A stretch of 52,427 nucleotides of DNA, from positions 1 to 52,427 of the forward strand of contig JAFUTX010000022.1 of assembly GCA_017484065.1 (NCBI GenBank). The letters run 5' to 3'. Source of the stretch: Bacilli bacterium (GTDB lineage Bacteria > Bacillota_I > Bacilli_A > RF39 > UBA660). Numbering within the stretch: the first letter of the stretch is position 1; every line of letters begins with the position of its first letter. Under the pieces are notes generated by a model, which was not told the origin of the DNA, ran no database searches, and saw only the letters and a list, made by a program, of their open reading frames with translations. Of the stretch, positions 34,068 through 43,600 are shown in pieces. The translations under genes were made by a program, and so were the position numbers.

Positions 34068-35105
34068 TTACTCCTTTTCTTTTTTCATTTCTTTTTTATT
34101 ACTTATAAAACCGTATATTAATATAATAATTCCGCTAGCTAACAATGGTAGATAGAATGCAAAACTTCTAGTTAAGAACATTCCCATATCAGCAAATGCA
34201 ACACCAAATAAATTGATAAATATAGTATGTAACATATTTTCTTGTAATGCTGTTCCTCCTGGTAATGGAACACATTCACTGGCTATTTGAACTGTTACTT
34301 GAATCATTAATAATTCAAAATATGATAATCTATTAAATCCTAATGCTCTATATATAACATATATAATTGAGAATAAAAATAATCTTTGAATAAATGTTAT
34401 GATAAAGTTTAATACTATTATTCTTTTGTTTTTATTAAAGTATTTTAAATCTTCTTGATATTTATTAAATGATTCATCTAAATCATAATTCTTAGTAAAT
34501 TTACTTAAGAATTTTGTTTTATTACAAAGCTTTAATATTCCTTTTAATATTTTTTTTACATAGTTTTTATGAAATATAAGTAAAAAACCAAATATTACCA
34601 TTAATAGATCAATTATAAATCCTAATATAAAGAAAATAATATAAAATCTAGAAGAATCAAATATATAATCTCTACTAAATATCAAAACAAATAAACCTAA
34701 TACTAATAAAACTAATTTAAAGAAAATAGTATTTAACATTAATGTTATGTAACTTTTTCTAATTGGAATATCATCTTTAGTCATATAGTATAATTGAACT
34801 GGCTGACCTCCTGTTGATGAAGGAGTAATACCACTAAAATAAAATTCTAATAGTGAATAAAATATTCCTGATTTTAAAGATATTTTATGATTTAATGATT
34901 TTAAAATACTTTTCATATATATTCCTTGAAACAAGAAATATAAAAAAATTAATAATGTACAAATAATAATATATATTGGTTTTATATTTTTTAAACCTTC
35001 TAACACTAAATCAAATGATTTTTTATCATAAATACTACTAAGAGTTAAATACATTATAATAATGAAAAATACTAACAGATATAAATATTTCTTTTTATCT
35101 TTCAT
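34068..35105 (-). CDS. Lysylphosphatidylglycerol synthetase/flippase-type (UPF0104) membrane protein
   Basis: About 345 residues and 7-8 transmembrane helices. The family marker is GITPSSTGGQPVQLYYM (residues ~90-107) and PLPGGTALQENML near the C-terminus, as in the flippase part of MprF and related AglD-type proteins. There is no catalytic lysyl-transfer domain. It may translocate phospholipid or lipid-linked sugar. ATG 35105 with AGGTGA is preferred over the frame start at 35123. Downstream of psd, overlapping context. Confidence 0.78.
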   Translation of the reverse strand: MKDKKKYLYLLVFFIIIMYLTLSSIYDKKSFDLVLEGLKNIKPIYIIICTLLIFLYFLFQGIYMKSILKSLNHKISLKSGIFYSLLEFYFSGITPSSTGGQPVQLYYMTKDDIPIRKSYITLMLNTIFFKLVLLVLGLFVLIFSRDYIFDSSRFYIIFFILGFIIDLLMVIFGFLLIFHKNYVKKILKGILKLCNKTKFLSKFTKNYDLDESFNKYQEDLKYFNKNKRIIVLNFIITFIQRLFLFSIIYVIYRALGFNRLSYFELLMIQVTVQIASECVPLPGGTALQENMLHTIFINLFGVAFADMGMFLTRSFAFYLPLLASGIIILIYGFISNKKEMKKEKE

Positions 35106-35112
35106 AATGTAC

Positions 35113-35940
35113 TCACCTACCAATTCGTTGTCCCAATTTAACTATTGTTTCAATATCATTCTTAGTATTTTCTAAAATAATATCATCTATCTTGGTTTTA
35201 TCTTTTTCTACTAACATAATTACCGTAGAACCGCCAAATTCAAAATGTCCTTTTTCTTGTCCTTTTTTAAATGCTTCTACTGGTTCATTAACTATTTTAC
35301 CAACCATTAAAGCTCCAACTTCAATAATACATACATTACCTAAATTTTCACAATCTAAATAAGTTACACACCTACTATTTTCAGTAAATACCTTATATTT
35401 TTTAAAAGCTATTGGTTGAACTGTATGTAAAACACCTGGTATATATTTACTCTTCAAAACTCTACCATTATCAGGAAATACATAGTGATGATAATCATCT
35501 ACACACAATCTAAAAATTAAAGCATATTCATAATTTTTATTATCATCTTGAATCAATTCTTCTACAGTATAAATAGAATTTTTTATTCTAAAATTACTAT
35601 TATCATCTAATTTATAAACACTTAATTTTGAATCACTTATAGCAATTAATCCATCTTCAATTAATCTTTTCCCAGTTTTTACTTTTCGCATAAAGAATTC
35701 ATTAAATGAATTATATTCTTTATCTTCATATTCATCCATATTAATATTATTAGCTTCAATAAACTTTTTTATCTTCTTTTTAGATAACTTAGAATTCATA
35801 TATTTAGCATATATATTAGCTAACCATTTAGTACTAGCTATTTTAAGAATAATTCTTCCAAATGCGGTATTATATAAAAAAGATAAAGCTTTAGACTCTT
35901 CTCTATCTTTATATTCTTTTGTTTTTAAATCATAATACAT
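35113..35940 (-). CDS. psd: Phosphatidylserine decarboxylase proenzyme
   Basis: A 275-residue enzyme making phosphatidylethanolamine from phosphatidylserine at the membrane. The C-terminal self-cleavage motif is FEFGGSTVIML (Ser becomes the pyruvoyl group; GGST replaces the usual LGST). Conserved DDYHHYVFPDNGRV and PGVLHTVQPIA precede it. It directly follows pssA, sharing one base at 35940. Confidence 0.88.
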   Translation of the reverse strand: MYYDLKTKEYKDREESKALSFLYNTAFGRIILKIASTKWLANIYAKYMNSKLSKKKIKKFIEANNINMDEYEDKEYNSFNEFFMRKVKTGKRLIEDGLIAISDSKLSVYKLDDNSNFRIKNSIYTVEELIQDDNKNYEYALIFRLCVDDYHHYVFPDNGRVLKSKYIPGVLHTVQPIAFKKYKVFTENSRCVTYLDCENLGNVCIIEVGALMVGKIVNEPVEAFKKGQEKGHFEFGGSTVIMLVEKDKTKIDDIILENTKNDIETIVKLGQRIGR

Positions 35941-36566
35941 TATCTAATCACCAATAATAATATAACTAAAATAGTAGCTAATAATGGTATAAAGACATAT
36001 GCTTTTCCTTTTAATTTAGGCACCTTTATTTTTAAAACAAATAAGAAAGCAATTATTAATGTAGCTATTAAATATATAAGTTCAAAAGTATTATTAGCTA
36101 TATTACCATGTAGTAATCCTAATATAGGATATACTATGGCTGTTGATGTTACAGGTAAACCATTATAAAAAGGTACTGGTTTATCAGTATCAGCAATAGT
36201 ATTAAAATAACCTAATCTAGTTACACCAAATATTACAAAGAATATATATACTATAATATCTGGTAATGAATACATACCTAAAGATAACATAATAACTACT
36301 GGTAAACAAATAAAACATACTGTATCTGCTAAACTATCTAGTTGGATACCAAATAATTTTTCTTGTTCTGTTCTTTTACACATTCTAGCTACTTTACCAT
36401 CAAACATATCGCATACTCCAGCTAAAACTAAAAAGATTAATGAATATCTTAAATAAGATATTTCTGAAAATGCCATTTTACTAAAGGAAAAATACATAGC
36501 AATAACGCCAAAAATAACTCCTAAATAAGTGATAATTACTGATTTATTAAATTTTACTATAAACAT
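35940..36566 (-). CDS. pssA: CDP-diacylglycerol-serine O-phosphatidyltransferase
   Basis: About 208 residues, a CDP-alcohol phosphotransferase. The motif is DMFDGKVARM...FGIQLDSLADTVCF, with the spacing between AR and G slightly longer than the core pattern. Six or so helices follow. ATG 36566 is chosen because GAGGAG upstream overlaps the first possible ATG. It makes phosphatidylserine, the substrate of the next gene. Confidence 0.88.
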   Translation of the reverse strand: MFIVKFNKSVIITYLGVIFGVIAMYFSFSKMAFSEISYLRYSLIFLVLAGVCDMFDGKVARMCKRTEQEKLFGIQLDSLADTVCFICLPVVIMLSLGMYSLPDIIVYIFFVIFGVTRLGYFNTIADTDKPVPFYNGLPVTSTAIVYPILGLLHGNIANNTFELIYLIATLIIAFLFVLKIKVPKLKGKAYVFIPLLATILVILLLVIR

Positions 36567-36639
36567 ACTTCTCGCACTCCTCATTTGTATCTTAAAAACA
36601 TTTTATCACAAAATATTATTAATATCTAGAAAAAGGATA

Positions 36640-38172
36640 TCAATTAGACACTTTTAATAACATTTTTGCTTTATTAAACTCATATTCATTATTATTTATT
36701 TTTTTATATATATTATTAACGCTTTCTAGTATAGTATTTTTCCAAAATAGTTGTTCTTCTATATTATTAGTTTCTTTATATTCGATATAACATTCTTTTA
36801 AATCTTCTATATCATTACTGATATCAATAAAATTACTATAATATTCTAATTTAGCAATAATTGAAGTAAAATTATCTATTATATTAATCTTTTTATTACA
36901 ATTATTAATAAAACAATTAATTTTACTATCATCTATTTTTAACTTAATTAAAAGACTAATTAAATATAATTGTTTTTCATAATTTACTGGCTTAATAAGT
37001 TGCATAGTTTCTAAATCTACATATTTCTTTAATTCTTTAATAATCAAATTATATTCTTTATTTGATAAATCACATATATTAATTTTTTTACCTACGCTTA
37101 TCTTGCCTAATTTAAAAGGAGTACTAATTGATTCGTTCTTTTTATCAATTTGTTTTAACAATAAACATTTAATCTTATTAATAGAAATATCACTAACATT
37201 TAATTTTTTCAACTCTTCAATAATTACACTAATATCCAACTCATTTAAATTACTTTTATAATAATGTTCATTTAATGAATTATAAATATTACATAAATTT
37301 TCATAATAATTAGAATTATATGTTATATATTTTTCAATAAAATTTTTCAATTCCATATAAGCTTTTTTATTAAAAATAGTTGGAGTTAAATACTTTATTA
37401 TTTTTCCACTTTGAACTAATTTTAATATCTCCTTACCATTAAAATAGCTAAAATTATGTTTAACAATGTCTTCTTCATCAATTGCTATAATATAATCATC
37501 ACTAAAAATTTTGCTATCTATATTTAATTTTAAATAATTAAATATTATATTTTCTTGTACTCTTCCATTTAAATTTAATTCATTCAATAAATTAGATAAA
37601 CTTTGAAAATCATTAAATACAATTTTTTTACTAATCTGATTATTATTTAAAAACTTAATATTATCTATAACACTATATATACAATTATTAATATTACTAT
37701 TATTAACATTATTAATATTATATTCAACTTCATTAATAGATTTATAAAATATGCCTTTTTCTTGTTCTTCATTTGTATATCCTACGATAAACTCTTTGTT
37801 ATTACCATTAATAATATCGTTATACTCTTTAAATATTTTTTTATAATTAGTATTATCTGATAATAATATATTATTATTATTTTCCGTATTGAAGAAGATA
37901 TACTTTATAATTAAATCGTTTATTTCTTTACCTTTAAGATGAACAGCTTTAAAAATATTTTGCAAATTAACATAAAAATGAATAACTGTATACTTTTCAT
38001 TACCAATAAATATCTTATTAAGATTATTCTCTTCATTATGAATTTTATTAATAACATATTTAATTTGTTCTTTGTTATAATTATTCTCAAGTAATAACTT
38101 TATTTTTAAATCTAATAAATCATGTAAATAATTCTTTAAATAATCTTTATGTTGTTTTAAATAATCATTCAT
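36640..38172 (-). CDS. Large hypothetical protein, Asn/Lys/Ile-rich
   Basis: A 510-residue soluble protein with no recognised domain and no membrane segment. Composition is dominated by Asn, Lys, Ile, Glu. The N-terminal ~90 residues are helical (HKDYLKNYLHDLLDLKIKLLLE). Isolated stretches such as FNGKEILKLVQSGKIIKYLTP and ELKKYVDLETMQLI may be small helical domains. It has its own promoter at 38199-38227. Neighbouring ylxM ends in a terminator, so it is transcribed alone. Role unknown. Confidence 0.6.
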   Translation of the reverse strand: MNDYLKQHKDYLKNYLHDLLDLKIKLLLENNYNKEQIKYVINKIHNEENNLNKIFIGNEKYTVIHFYVNLQNIFKAVHLKGKEINDLIIKYIFFNTENNNNILLSDNTNYKKIFKEYNDIINGNNKEFIVGYTNEEQEKGIFYKSINEVEYNINNVNNSNINNCIYSVIDNIKFLNNNQISKKIVFNDFQSLSNLLNELNLNGRVQENIIFNYLKLNIDSKIFSDDYIIAIDEEDIVKHNFSYFNGKEILKLVQSGKIIKYLTPTIFNKKAYMELKNFIEKYITYNSNYYENLCNIYNSLNEHYYKSNLNELDISVIIEELKKLNVSDISINKIKCLLLKQIDKKNESISTPFKLGKISVGKKINICDLSNKEYNLIIKELKKYVDLETMQLIKPVNYEKQLYLISLLIKLKIDDSKINCFINNCNKKINIIDNFTSIIAKLEYYSNFIDISNDIEDLKECYIEYKETNNIEEQLFWKNTILESVNNIYKKINNNEYEFNKAKMLLKVSN

Positions 38173-38198
38173 TTTAGCGCTCCTCTTTCATAAGAGAT

Positions 38199-38227
38199 AG
38201 TATACTCAAATTATATTATAAAGTCAA
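38199..38227 (-). promoter_or_regulatory. Sigma-70-type promoter for the 36640-38172 gene
   Basis: On the minus strand TTGACT, a 17-bp spacer, then TATACT, about 25 bp before the start codon. Confidence 0.65.
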
Positions 38228-38231
38228 AAAA

Positions 38232-38250
38232 AGAAGTATTAACTACTTCT
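38232..38250 (-). terminator. Intrinsic terminator after ylxM
   Basis: A 7-bp stem AGAAGTA/TACTTCT with a 5-nt loop and T7 on the minus strand; the stem overlaps the ylxM stop codon. Confidence 0.75.
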
Positions 38251-38545
38251 CTAATAATATGTTTATTTCATCTTTTATAGTTTTTATATCATTACAATTT
38301 AACAATTCATTTAACTTATTATTAATTTCGCATAAATGTAATTTATTTTCATAATTATCCAATTTTTCTTTAACAACTTTTATTGTTTTATGTATTGCAC
38401 TTCTTGACACCATATTATTCTCTGCTATCTCTTGCATTGATAAATCTTCACTATAATAATCATTAAATACTTGATTTTCTTTATCTGTTAATAAATCTTT
38501 ATAGTATAAATACAAATTATTGTAATATAAAAAATCTTCCATCAC
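38243..38545 (-). CDS. ylxM: YlxM/p13-like DNA-binding protein (UPF0122)
   Basis: A 100-residue sigma-region-4-like helix-turn-helix protein. YKDLLTDKENQVFNDYYSEDLSMQEIAE then MVSRSAIHKTIKVVKEKL is the family HTH. YlxM associates with signal recognition particle genes and modulates SRP GTPases in streptococci. The start overlaps the end of ftsY by 4 nt, so the two are cotranscribed. Confidence 0.88.
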   Translation of the reverse strand: MMEDFLYYNNLYLYYKDLLTDKENQVFNDYYSEDLSMQEIAENNMVSRSAIHKTIKVVKEKLDNYENKLHLCEINNKLNELLNCNDIKTIKDEINILLEK

Positions 38546-39567
38546 ATCATATCCTTAAATAAACCATAAATATATTTTTCAATATCAAAGTTCTGTAAAT
38601 CAGTCATTTTTTCACCAAATCCAATAAACTTAACTGGGATATTAACTTCTTCTTTAATAGCTAGAACTATACCACCTTTTGCAGTACCATCCATTTTAGT
38701 TAATACTAAACCTGTAATATTAGTAATCTCTTTAAATGCCTTAGCTTGCATAATTCCATTTTGTCCAGTTGCACTATCAATTACTAATAAAGTTTCATGA
38801 GGTGCTTTTGGTATTACTCTATCAATAACTTTATTTATTTTTTCTAATTCTTTCATTAAATTAACTTTATTTTGTAATCTACCTGCTGTATCAATTAATA
38901 CTATATCAGCATTTTCATTTTTAGCTTGTTCTAATCCATCATATATAACACTAGCAGGATCAGCATTATCCTTACCGTAGAATAAACTTTTAGTTTTATT
39001 CGCCCAATCTTCTAATTGAGCTACTGCTCCAGCTCTAAAAGTATCACCAGCAATTAACATTACTTTTTTACCATTTTTTTGGTATTTATGAGCCAACTTA
39101 GCTATAGTAGTGGTTTTTCCTACCCCATTAACTCCGACCATTAATATAACAGTTGGACCGTCTTCTTGAATATTAATTTTATCAGAAATGGATTCTCCAT
39201 TAACATAGATTATTAATAACTCATCAACTATTACTTCTGTTAAATATTCAGTATCAGTTATTTTTTCTTTTTTTACTCTGTCTCTTAATCTATCCAAAAA
39301 TTCAAAAGTTGTGTTAACTCCTATATCAGCCATAATAAGTAAGTTTTCTAACTCTTCAAAGTATTCTTCACTTACTTTATGATATTTAATACCTAATAAA
39401 CTTAATTTAGATACAAATTCTTTTCTAGTTTTTTCAAGTCCTTTATCATAAGTTTCTATATTTTCTTGTTCTTCTTTTTGTTCTTCAGTTATTTCATTTT
39501 CTTTTATTTCTTCTATTTCTTCTTTTTTCTTAATAAATTTATTTTTTATTTTATCAAATAGTCCCAT
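38542..39567 (-). CDS. ftsY: Signal recognition particle receptor FtsY
   Basis: A 341-residue SRP GTPase. The acidic, coiled N-terminal region (residues ~1-45) is followed by the N domain and the G domain: GVNGVGKTTTIAKL, DTFRAGAVAQLEDWA, DTAGRLQNK, TKMDGTAKGG. It receives ribosome-SRP complexes at the membrane for co-translational insertion. Downstream of the pilin-like gene by 25 nt and coupled to ylxM. Confidence 0.95.
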   Translation of the reverse strand: MGLFDKIKNKFIKKKEEIEEIKENEITEEQKEEQENIETYDKGLEKTRKEFVSKLSLLGIKYHKVSEEYFEELENLLIMADIGVNTTFEFLDRLRDRVKKEKITDTEYLTEVIVDELLIIYVNGESISDKINIQEDGPTVILMVGVNGVGKTTTIAKLAHKYQKNGKKVMLIAGDTFRAGAVAQLEDWANKTKSLFYGKDNADPASVIYDGLEQAKNENADIVLIDTAGRLQNKVNLMKELEKINKVIDRVIPKAPHETLLVIDSATGQNGIMQAKAFKEITNITGLVLTKMDGTAKGGIVLAIKEEVNIPVKFIGFGEKMTDLQNFDIEKYIYGLFKDMM

Positions 39568-39592
39568 ATCTAAACCCTCCTTATATTATTTT

Positions 39593-40279
39593 TTAATTAC
39601 AATCATCATAATCTAAAAATCTAACATTTGTACAACTTTTTATTTCTACAGCAGAAATAGAAGCAATATATCCAGAATAAGTTTTTGCGACACTCTCTGA
39701 TAAATATCCTTCATTTACCAAATCTGACAATACAATTTCTTCATTAAGATTATAATCTTCATAATTAATATATCTCATTGCTGCCCTAGCAATTACATTA
39801 CAATGTTCCTTTGAGCTAATGTTGACTGTTTTACAACTTATTTTAGAGCCAGATATTTCATATGGATCTACACCATCTCTATCTGAATCATCATCATCTT
39901 CATCTGCTTCTACTTCACTATAATAATCTTTACATTCACTAATACTACTCATATCAACTATTAAATCTTTATTTGTTCCATCGACTCTAAAATCAATTGT
40001 AGCGGATTTTGATGCATCAGATAAAAAGTTTTTTGAATCTTGATAAAAGCCCTTTTTAATTAAATATGAAACGTCGACTCCACTTTGGCCTTCATCTTCA
40101 TCTTCATAATTATAATAATTAATAGCTGCTTCTTTTAATTCAGCACATTGTTGCTTTTTTAATTTTTCTTCATTATCCCTAATAAGTTTTGTTACACCAA
40201 GTGTTGATAAAGCAAGTAGTGCTCCTATTATAACTATAACTGCTAAAAGTTCAACTAAAGTAAAACCTCTTTTATTCAT
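39593..40279 (-). CDS. Prepilin-like protein with two related modules
   Basis: About 228 residues from ATG 40279. The class III signal is MNKRGFTLVELLAVIVIIG (cleavage G|F, Glu at +5), followed by a helix. Two related modules follow: QQCAELKEAAINYYNYEDE...YLIKKGFYQ and EHCNVIARAAMRYINYEDY...DLVNEGYLS, each ending with paired cysteines, separated by an acidic linker (EADEDDDDSDRDG). A prepilin peptidase and pilus ATPase are not in the window. It may be a minor pilin or pseudopilin. Convergent with no neighbour; ftsY follows. Confidence 0.75.
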   Translation of the reverse strand: MNKRGFTLVELLAVIVIIGALLALSTLGVTKLIRDNEEKLKKQQCAELKEAAINYYNYEDEDEGQSGVDVSYLIKKGFYQDSKNFLSDASKSATIDFRVDGTNKDLIVDMSSISECKDYYSEVEADEDDDDSDRDGVDPYEISGSKISCKTVNISSKEHCNVIARAAMRYINYEDYNLNEEIVLSDLVNEGYLSESVAKTYSGYIASISAVEIKSCTNVRFLDYDDCN

Positions 40280-40459
40280 ACTATCACCCATTCTTCATAA
40301 ATTATAGCACATAAAACTAGACAAAAAAAGATTTTTTTAGTATAATCATTTATAGTTATTATTCTTTATTTATAGATTTTTTTATTTCCAAATTATATAT
40401 GTATATATTTATTTTTATGTGTCTTTAAGTAAAGAAATATTTTAGAAAGGATGATTTTT

Positions 40460-42130
40460 ATGGATAATAAAAATAGTACATACGTTGTTGCTTTAGGTGG
40501 ACTTGGCGAAGTTGGTAAGAATATGTACGTAGTAAAACACAATGATGAAATTATTATAATAGATGCTGGAGTTATGTTTCCAGAAGATGAACTTTTAGGA
40601 GTAGATTACGTAATTCAAGATATAACTTATTTAAAACAAAATGAAGATAAAATTAAAGCTTTATTTATAACTCATGGTCATGAAGATCATATAGGTGGCA
40701 TAACCTTTTTACTTCAAAAAGTTAATATACCAGTAATATATGCTTCTAAAATAGCTGCAGATTTAATAAGAAAAAAATTAGATGGTAAAAATATGGGCTA
40801 TGATAAATTAGAAATAATTGATCAAGACTCAGTAATAGAATATAAAAACTTTAAGGTAGAGTTTATTAATACTACCCACTCTATACCTGATAGTTATGCC
40901 CTAGCTATTCATACACCTAATGGAATTATTTTTGAAACTGGAGACTTTAAATTTGATTTAACTCCTATTGGACCAATGGCTAACATTCATCGTATGGCAA
41001 AACTTGGTGCAGAAGGTGTAAGACTTTTAATGAGTGATAGTACTAATTCACTAACTGAAGGATTTAGTAAAAGTGAAAGTAGTGTTGATGAAACATTAAA
41101 CGATATAATAAGCAAACATCATAGTAGAATTATTATTGCTACTTTTGCATCAAATATATATCGTGTTAAACATATAGTTGAAACATGTCGTAAAAATAAT
41201 CGTAAAATAGTCGTTTTTGGTCGTAGTATGGAAACAAGTATTGATATAGCACTTAATAATGGTTTAATTGAAGATCGTACAATATTTATCGATAATAATA
41301 CAGCTAAAAATCTAAAGAAGAATGAAGTTTGTATTTTATGTACCGGTAGCCAAGGTGAACCACTTGCTGCTCTATCAAGAATAGCTAATGGAACTCACAA
41401 ACAAATATCATTAATGCCAGATGATTTAGTAGTATTTTCTTCTTCACCTATTCCAGGTAATGCTGCAAGTATTAATAAAGTAATTAATAAACTTTATTTA
41501 AAAGGAGTTAAAGTATTTACTAACTCAGAATTTAGTGATATTCACACATCAGGACATGCTAAACAAGAAGAATTAAAATGGATGTTAAGAATTATTAAAC
41601 CAGAATACTTTATGCCTATGCATGGAGAATATAGAATGCTAAAAAAACACGCAGAACTTGGAGTAATGTGTGGTATACCAGAAGATAACACTTTTGTCTT
41701 TGAAAATGGTGATGTTTTAGAGTTAACTAAAGACGAAGTAAAGAAAGCTGGACATATTCAAGCCGGAGATGTTTATGTAGATGGTTCTAGAATTGGTGAT
41801 GTTGGTTCTGTAGTAATAAAAGACCGTAAACTAATGAGTAATGATGGTATATTAGTAACAATTTTAAATATAAATCCTTTAACTAAAAAGTTATTGATTA
41901 AACCAAATGTTACTACCAGAGGATTTATCTTAGTAAATGAAAATATTGAATTAATTAATAAAATAGAACATAAAGTTACTGAAATTGTTACCAAGTATTT
42001 AGAAAGTAATAATTATAATTATGTTGATTTGAAGAATCAAATAATTTTAGATTTAAACCCATTTATTAATCAATTAACTGGTAGAAGACCTATTATCTTA
42101 CCAGTAATTATGGAAGTTAAAAGCAACTAG
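40460..42130 (+). CDS. rnj: Ribonuclease J (active form)
   Basis: About 556 residues, a beta-CASP metallo-beta-lactamase RNase with both endonuclease and 5'-3' exonuclease activity on mRNA and rRNA. The zinc motif THGHEDHIG is intact, with NTTHSIPDSY, ETGDFKFD, SDSTN and the C-terminal MHGEYRML His. ATG 40460 follows AAAGGATG; the ATG at 40451 overlaps that ribosome binding site. It is divergent from the pilin-ftsY unit. Confidence 0.93.
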   Translation: MDNKNSTYVVALGGLGEVGKNMYVVKHNDEIIIIDAGVMFPEDELLGVDYVIQDITYLKQNEDKIKALFITHGHEDHIGGITFLLQKVNIPVIYASKIAADLIRKKLDGKNMGYDKLEIIDQDSVIEYKNFKVEFINTTHSIPDSYALAIHTPNGIIFETGDFKFDLTPIGPMANIHRMAKLGAEGVRLLMSDSTNSLTEGFSKSESSVDETLNDIISKHHSRIIIATFASNIYRVKHIVETCRKNNRKIVVFGRSMETSIDIALNNGLIEDRTIFIDNNTAKNLKKNEVCILCTGSQGEPLAALSRIANGTHKQISLMPDDLVVFSSSPIPGNAASINKVINKLYLKGVKVFTNSEFSDIHTSGHAKQEELKWMLRIIKPEYFMPMHGEYRMLKKHAELGVMCGIPEDNTFVFENGDVLELTKDEVKKAGHIQAGDVYVDGSRIGDVGSVVIKDRKLMSNDGILVTILNINPLTKKLLIKPNVTTRGFILVNENIELINKIEHKVTEIVTKYLESNNYNYVDLKNQIILDLNPFINQLTGRRPIILPVIMEVKSN

Positions 42131-42143
42131 AAATCTAGTTGCT
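42122..42143. terminator. Bidirectional terminator between RNase J and the lipoprotein gene
   Basis: AGCAACTAG/CTAGTTGCT stem with an AAAT loop and T6 on the plus strand; the RNase J stop codon lies in the left arm. Confidence 0.85.
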
Positions 42144-42147
42144 TTTT

Positions 42148-42693
42148 TCATTCAAATTCATAATTAAATATACCATGTATTTTTTCTAAAGATGTATCAT
42201 CTAATTGTTCTACTACCCAAACATTATTATTTTTCTTAACATCAAAAGTAATAGAATATGATATTTTATCTTTAGTATCCATTAGCTTTTCTAATCTATA
42301 TTTCATATATTTACTAGCATCGTAATTACCAGATTCATCTAAAAATTCATCTTTATGACTATTTAAATACTCTTCGCTATCTTTATTAGCTTTATAATAA
42401 TCATATACAGTTATTTTAACAGTTACTTTAGCATTATTACCATTATATTCTTCATCATCTATTTCATAAGATAAATCCCTATATTGTCTTTTTAAAGTAT
42501 CACTATAAGCATTTTGATAATCTTCATCTATATTTTCTTTTTTTAATATTTCATTTAAATCAGTTAATACCACTTCATTTAAATTACGATAATTATTTAA
42601 ATAATTTTCTACAGCATCGCTTGGTCTTTTATTAGTAAGAGAACATCCTACTACTAATAATACTAATATAATTAAGCTTAATATTTTTTTCAT
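42148..42693 (-). CDS. Lipoprotein, hypothetical
   Basis: A 181-residue lipoprotein with a lipobox LVVGC at residues ~13-17 after a short hydrophobic signal, so it is lipid-modified at Cys and anchored outside. The mature part is acidic (EIDDEEYNGNNAKVTVKITVYDYY), shaped like DUF4878/NTF2-like domains of surface proteins. It shares one base with the upstream gene (42693). Confidence 0.72.
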   Translation of the reverse strand: MKKILSLIILVLLVVGCSLTNKRPSDAVENYLNNYRNLNEVVLTDLNEILKKENIDEDYQNAYSDTLKRQYRDLSYEIDDEEYNGNNAKVTVKITVYDYYKANKDSEEYLNSHKDEFLDESGNYDASKYMKYRLEKLMDTKDKISYSITFDVKKNNNVWVVEQLDDTSLEKIHGIFNYEFE

Positions 42694-43334
42694 TAATTAG
42701 TCTCCTTATATGATTCTTTTATTATTTCGTATATTTTAAAATGTTTATCACTAATTATTATTAAATCGTTATTCATATCCTCTAACATTTTATCTATACT
42801 ATTATTTGTTATATCAAACCATTCAAAGTAAAGATATTTTAATTTAGTATAATTTTTTTCTTTAACTATGGTTTTTAATTCTAAACTAATCAGTTTACGT
42901 ATTCTTTTTAACTGACGTAGTTCATTATTAATACTTCTTTTGCTTAATAATTCATACTTAATATTTGTATGTTTTAAAGTATATGATATTTCATTAATAT
43001 TGTTTTCATCTTCTATAAGTAATTTACTTACACATAATACTTTTCCTTTACTATCTAACTCTATTGCTAATGAGTTTTTACTATCAGTTAATATACAGGC
43101 ATAAGCAATTGTTTTATTAAGTGCTCTATCTAATATAGTTTTATTTTTTATTTGCTTTAAGAATTCACTATCAACTTGTAAATGATACTCTAACAAATCT
43201 TTAATTAATTCATTATCTACTTTAAATATAGGGATTTTTTTAACATTATCAAAAGGATCATTACTCTCCCATTCATAGAAATCATATATATTGTCTTCAC
43301 AAAAATTTAATAGTACATCATAGTAGAAATTCAT
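42693..43334 (-). CDS. DUF3603-like hypothetical protein
   Basis: A 213-residue cytoplasmic protein beginning NFYYDVLLNFCEDNIYDFYEWESND, with IPIFKVDNELIKDLLEY and AYACILTDSKNSLAIELDSKGK, reminiscent of the DUF3603 family of Bacilli. The C-terminal third is helical (KRIRKLISLELKTIVKEKN). Function unknown. It overlaps the following small membrane protein by 4 nt. The family match is by pattern only. Confidence 0.5.
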   Translation of the reverse strand: MNFYYDVLLNFCEDNIYDFYEWESNDPFDNVKKIPIFKVDNELIKDLLEYHLQVDSEFLKQIKNKTILDRALNKTIAYACILTDSKNSLAIELDSKGKVLCVSKLLIEDENNINEISYTLKHTNIKYELLSKRSINNELRQLKRIRKLISLELKTIVKEKNYTKLKYLYFEWFDITNNSIDKMLEDMNNDLIIISDKHFKIYEIIKESYKETN

Positions 43335-43540
43335 TTAACCATCCTCTCTATTGTTTTAACATTAACTATAATTCCCACTACTAAACATAAACATTCTGCT
43401 TTCATTATTATAAATTTAACAAATTCTAAAAAACTATACCCCATAGTTAATACATTTAAATAAATAATTATATAAAATACGCCTATCATCATAAAAAAAG
43501 TGCCAAGTAATAGTAAAAATATATTCTTCAATAGAATCAC
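43331..43540 (-). CDS. Small membrane protein
   Basis: 69 residues with two hydrophobic helices (KNIFLLLLGTFFMMIGVFYIIIY and FVKFIIMKAECLCLVVGIIV) joined by a short loop. No family recognised. First gene of the three-gene unit ending with the lipoprotein; ATG placed with AAGGTGA nearby. Supported mainly by its overlap with the next gene. Confidence 0.55.
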   Translation of the reverse strand: MILLKNIFLLLLGTFFMMIGVFYIIIYLNVLTMGYSFLEFVKFIIMKAECLCLVVGIIVNVKTIERMVK

Positions 43541-43600
43541 CTTACTACATTTTATTTATTTTTTAATACTTTTATTATATAATTTAATAGGTGATTGAAA

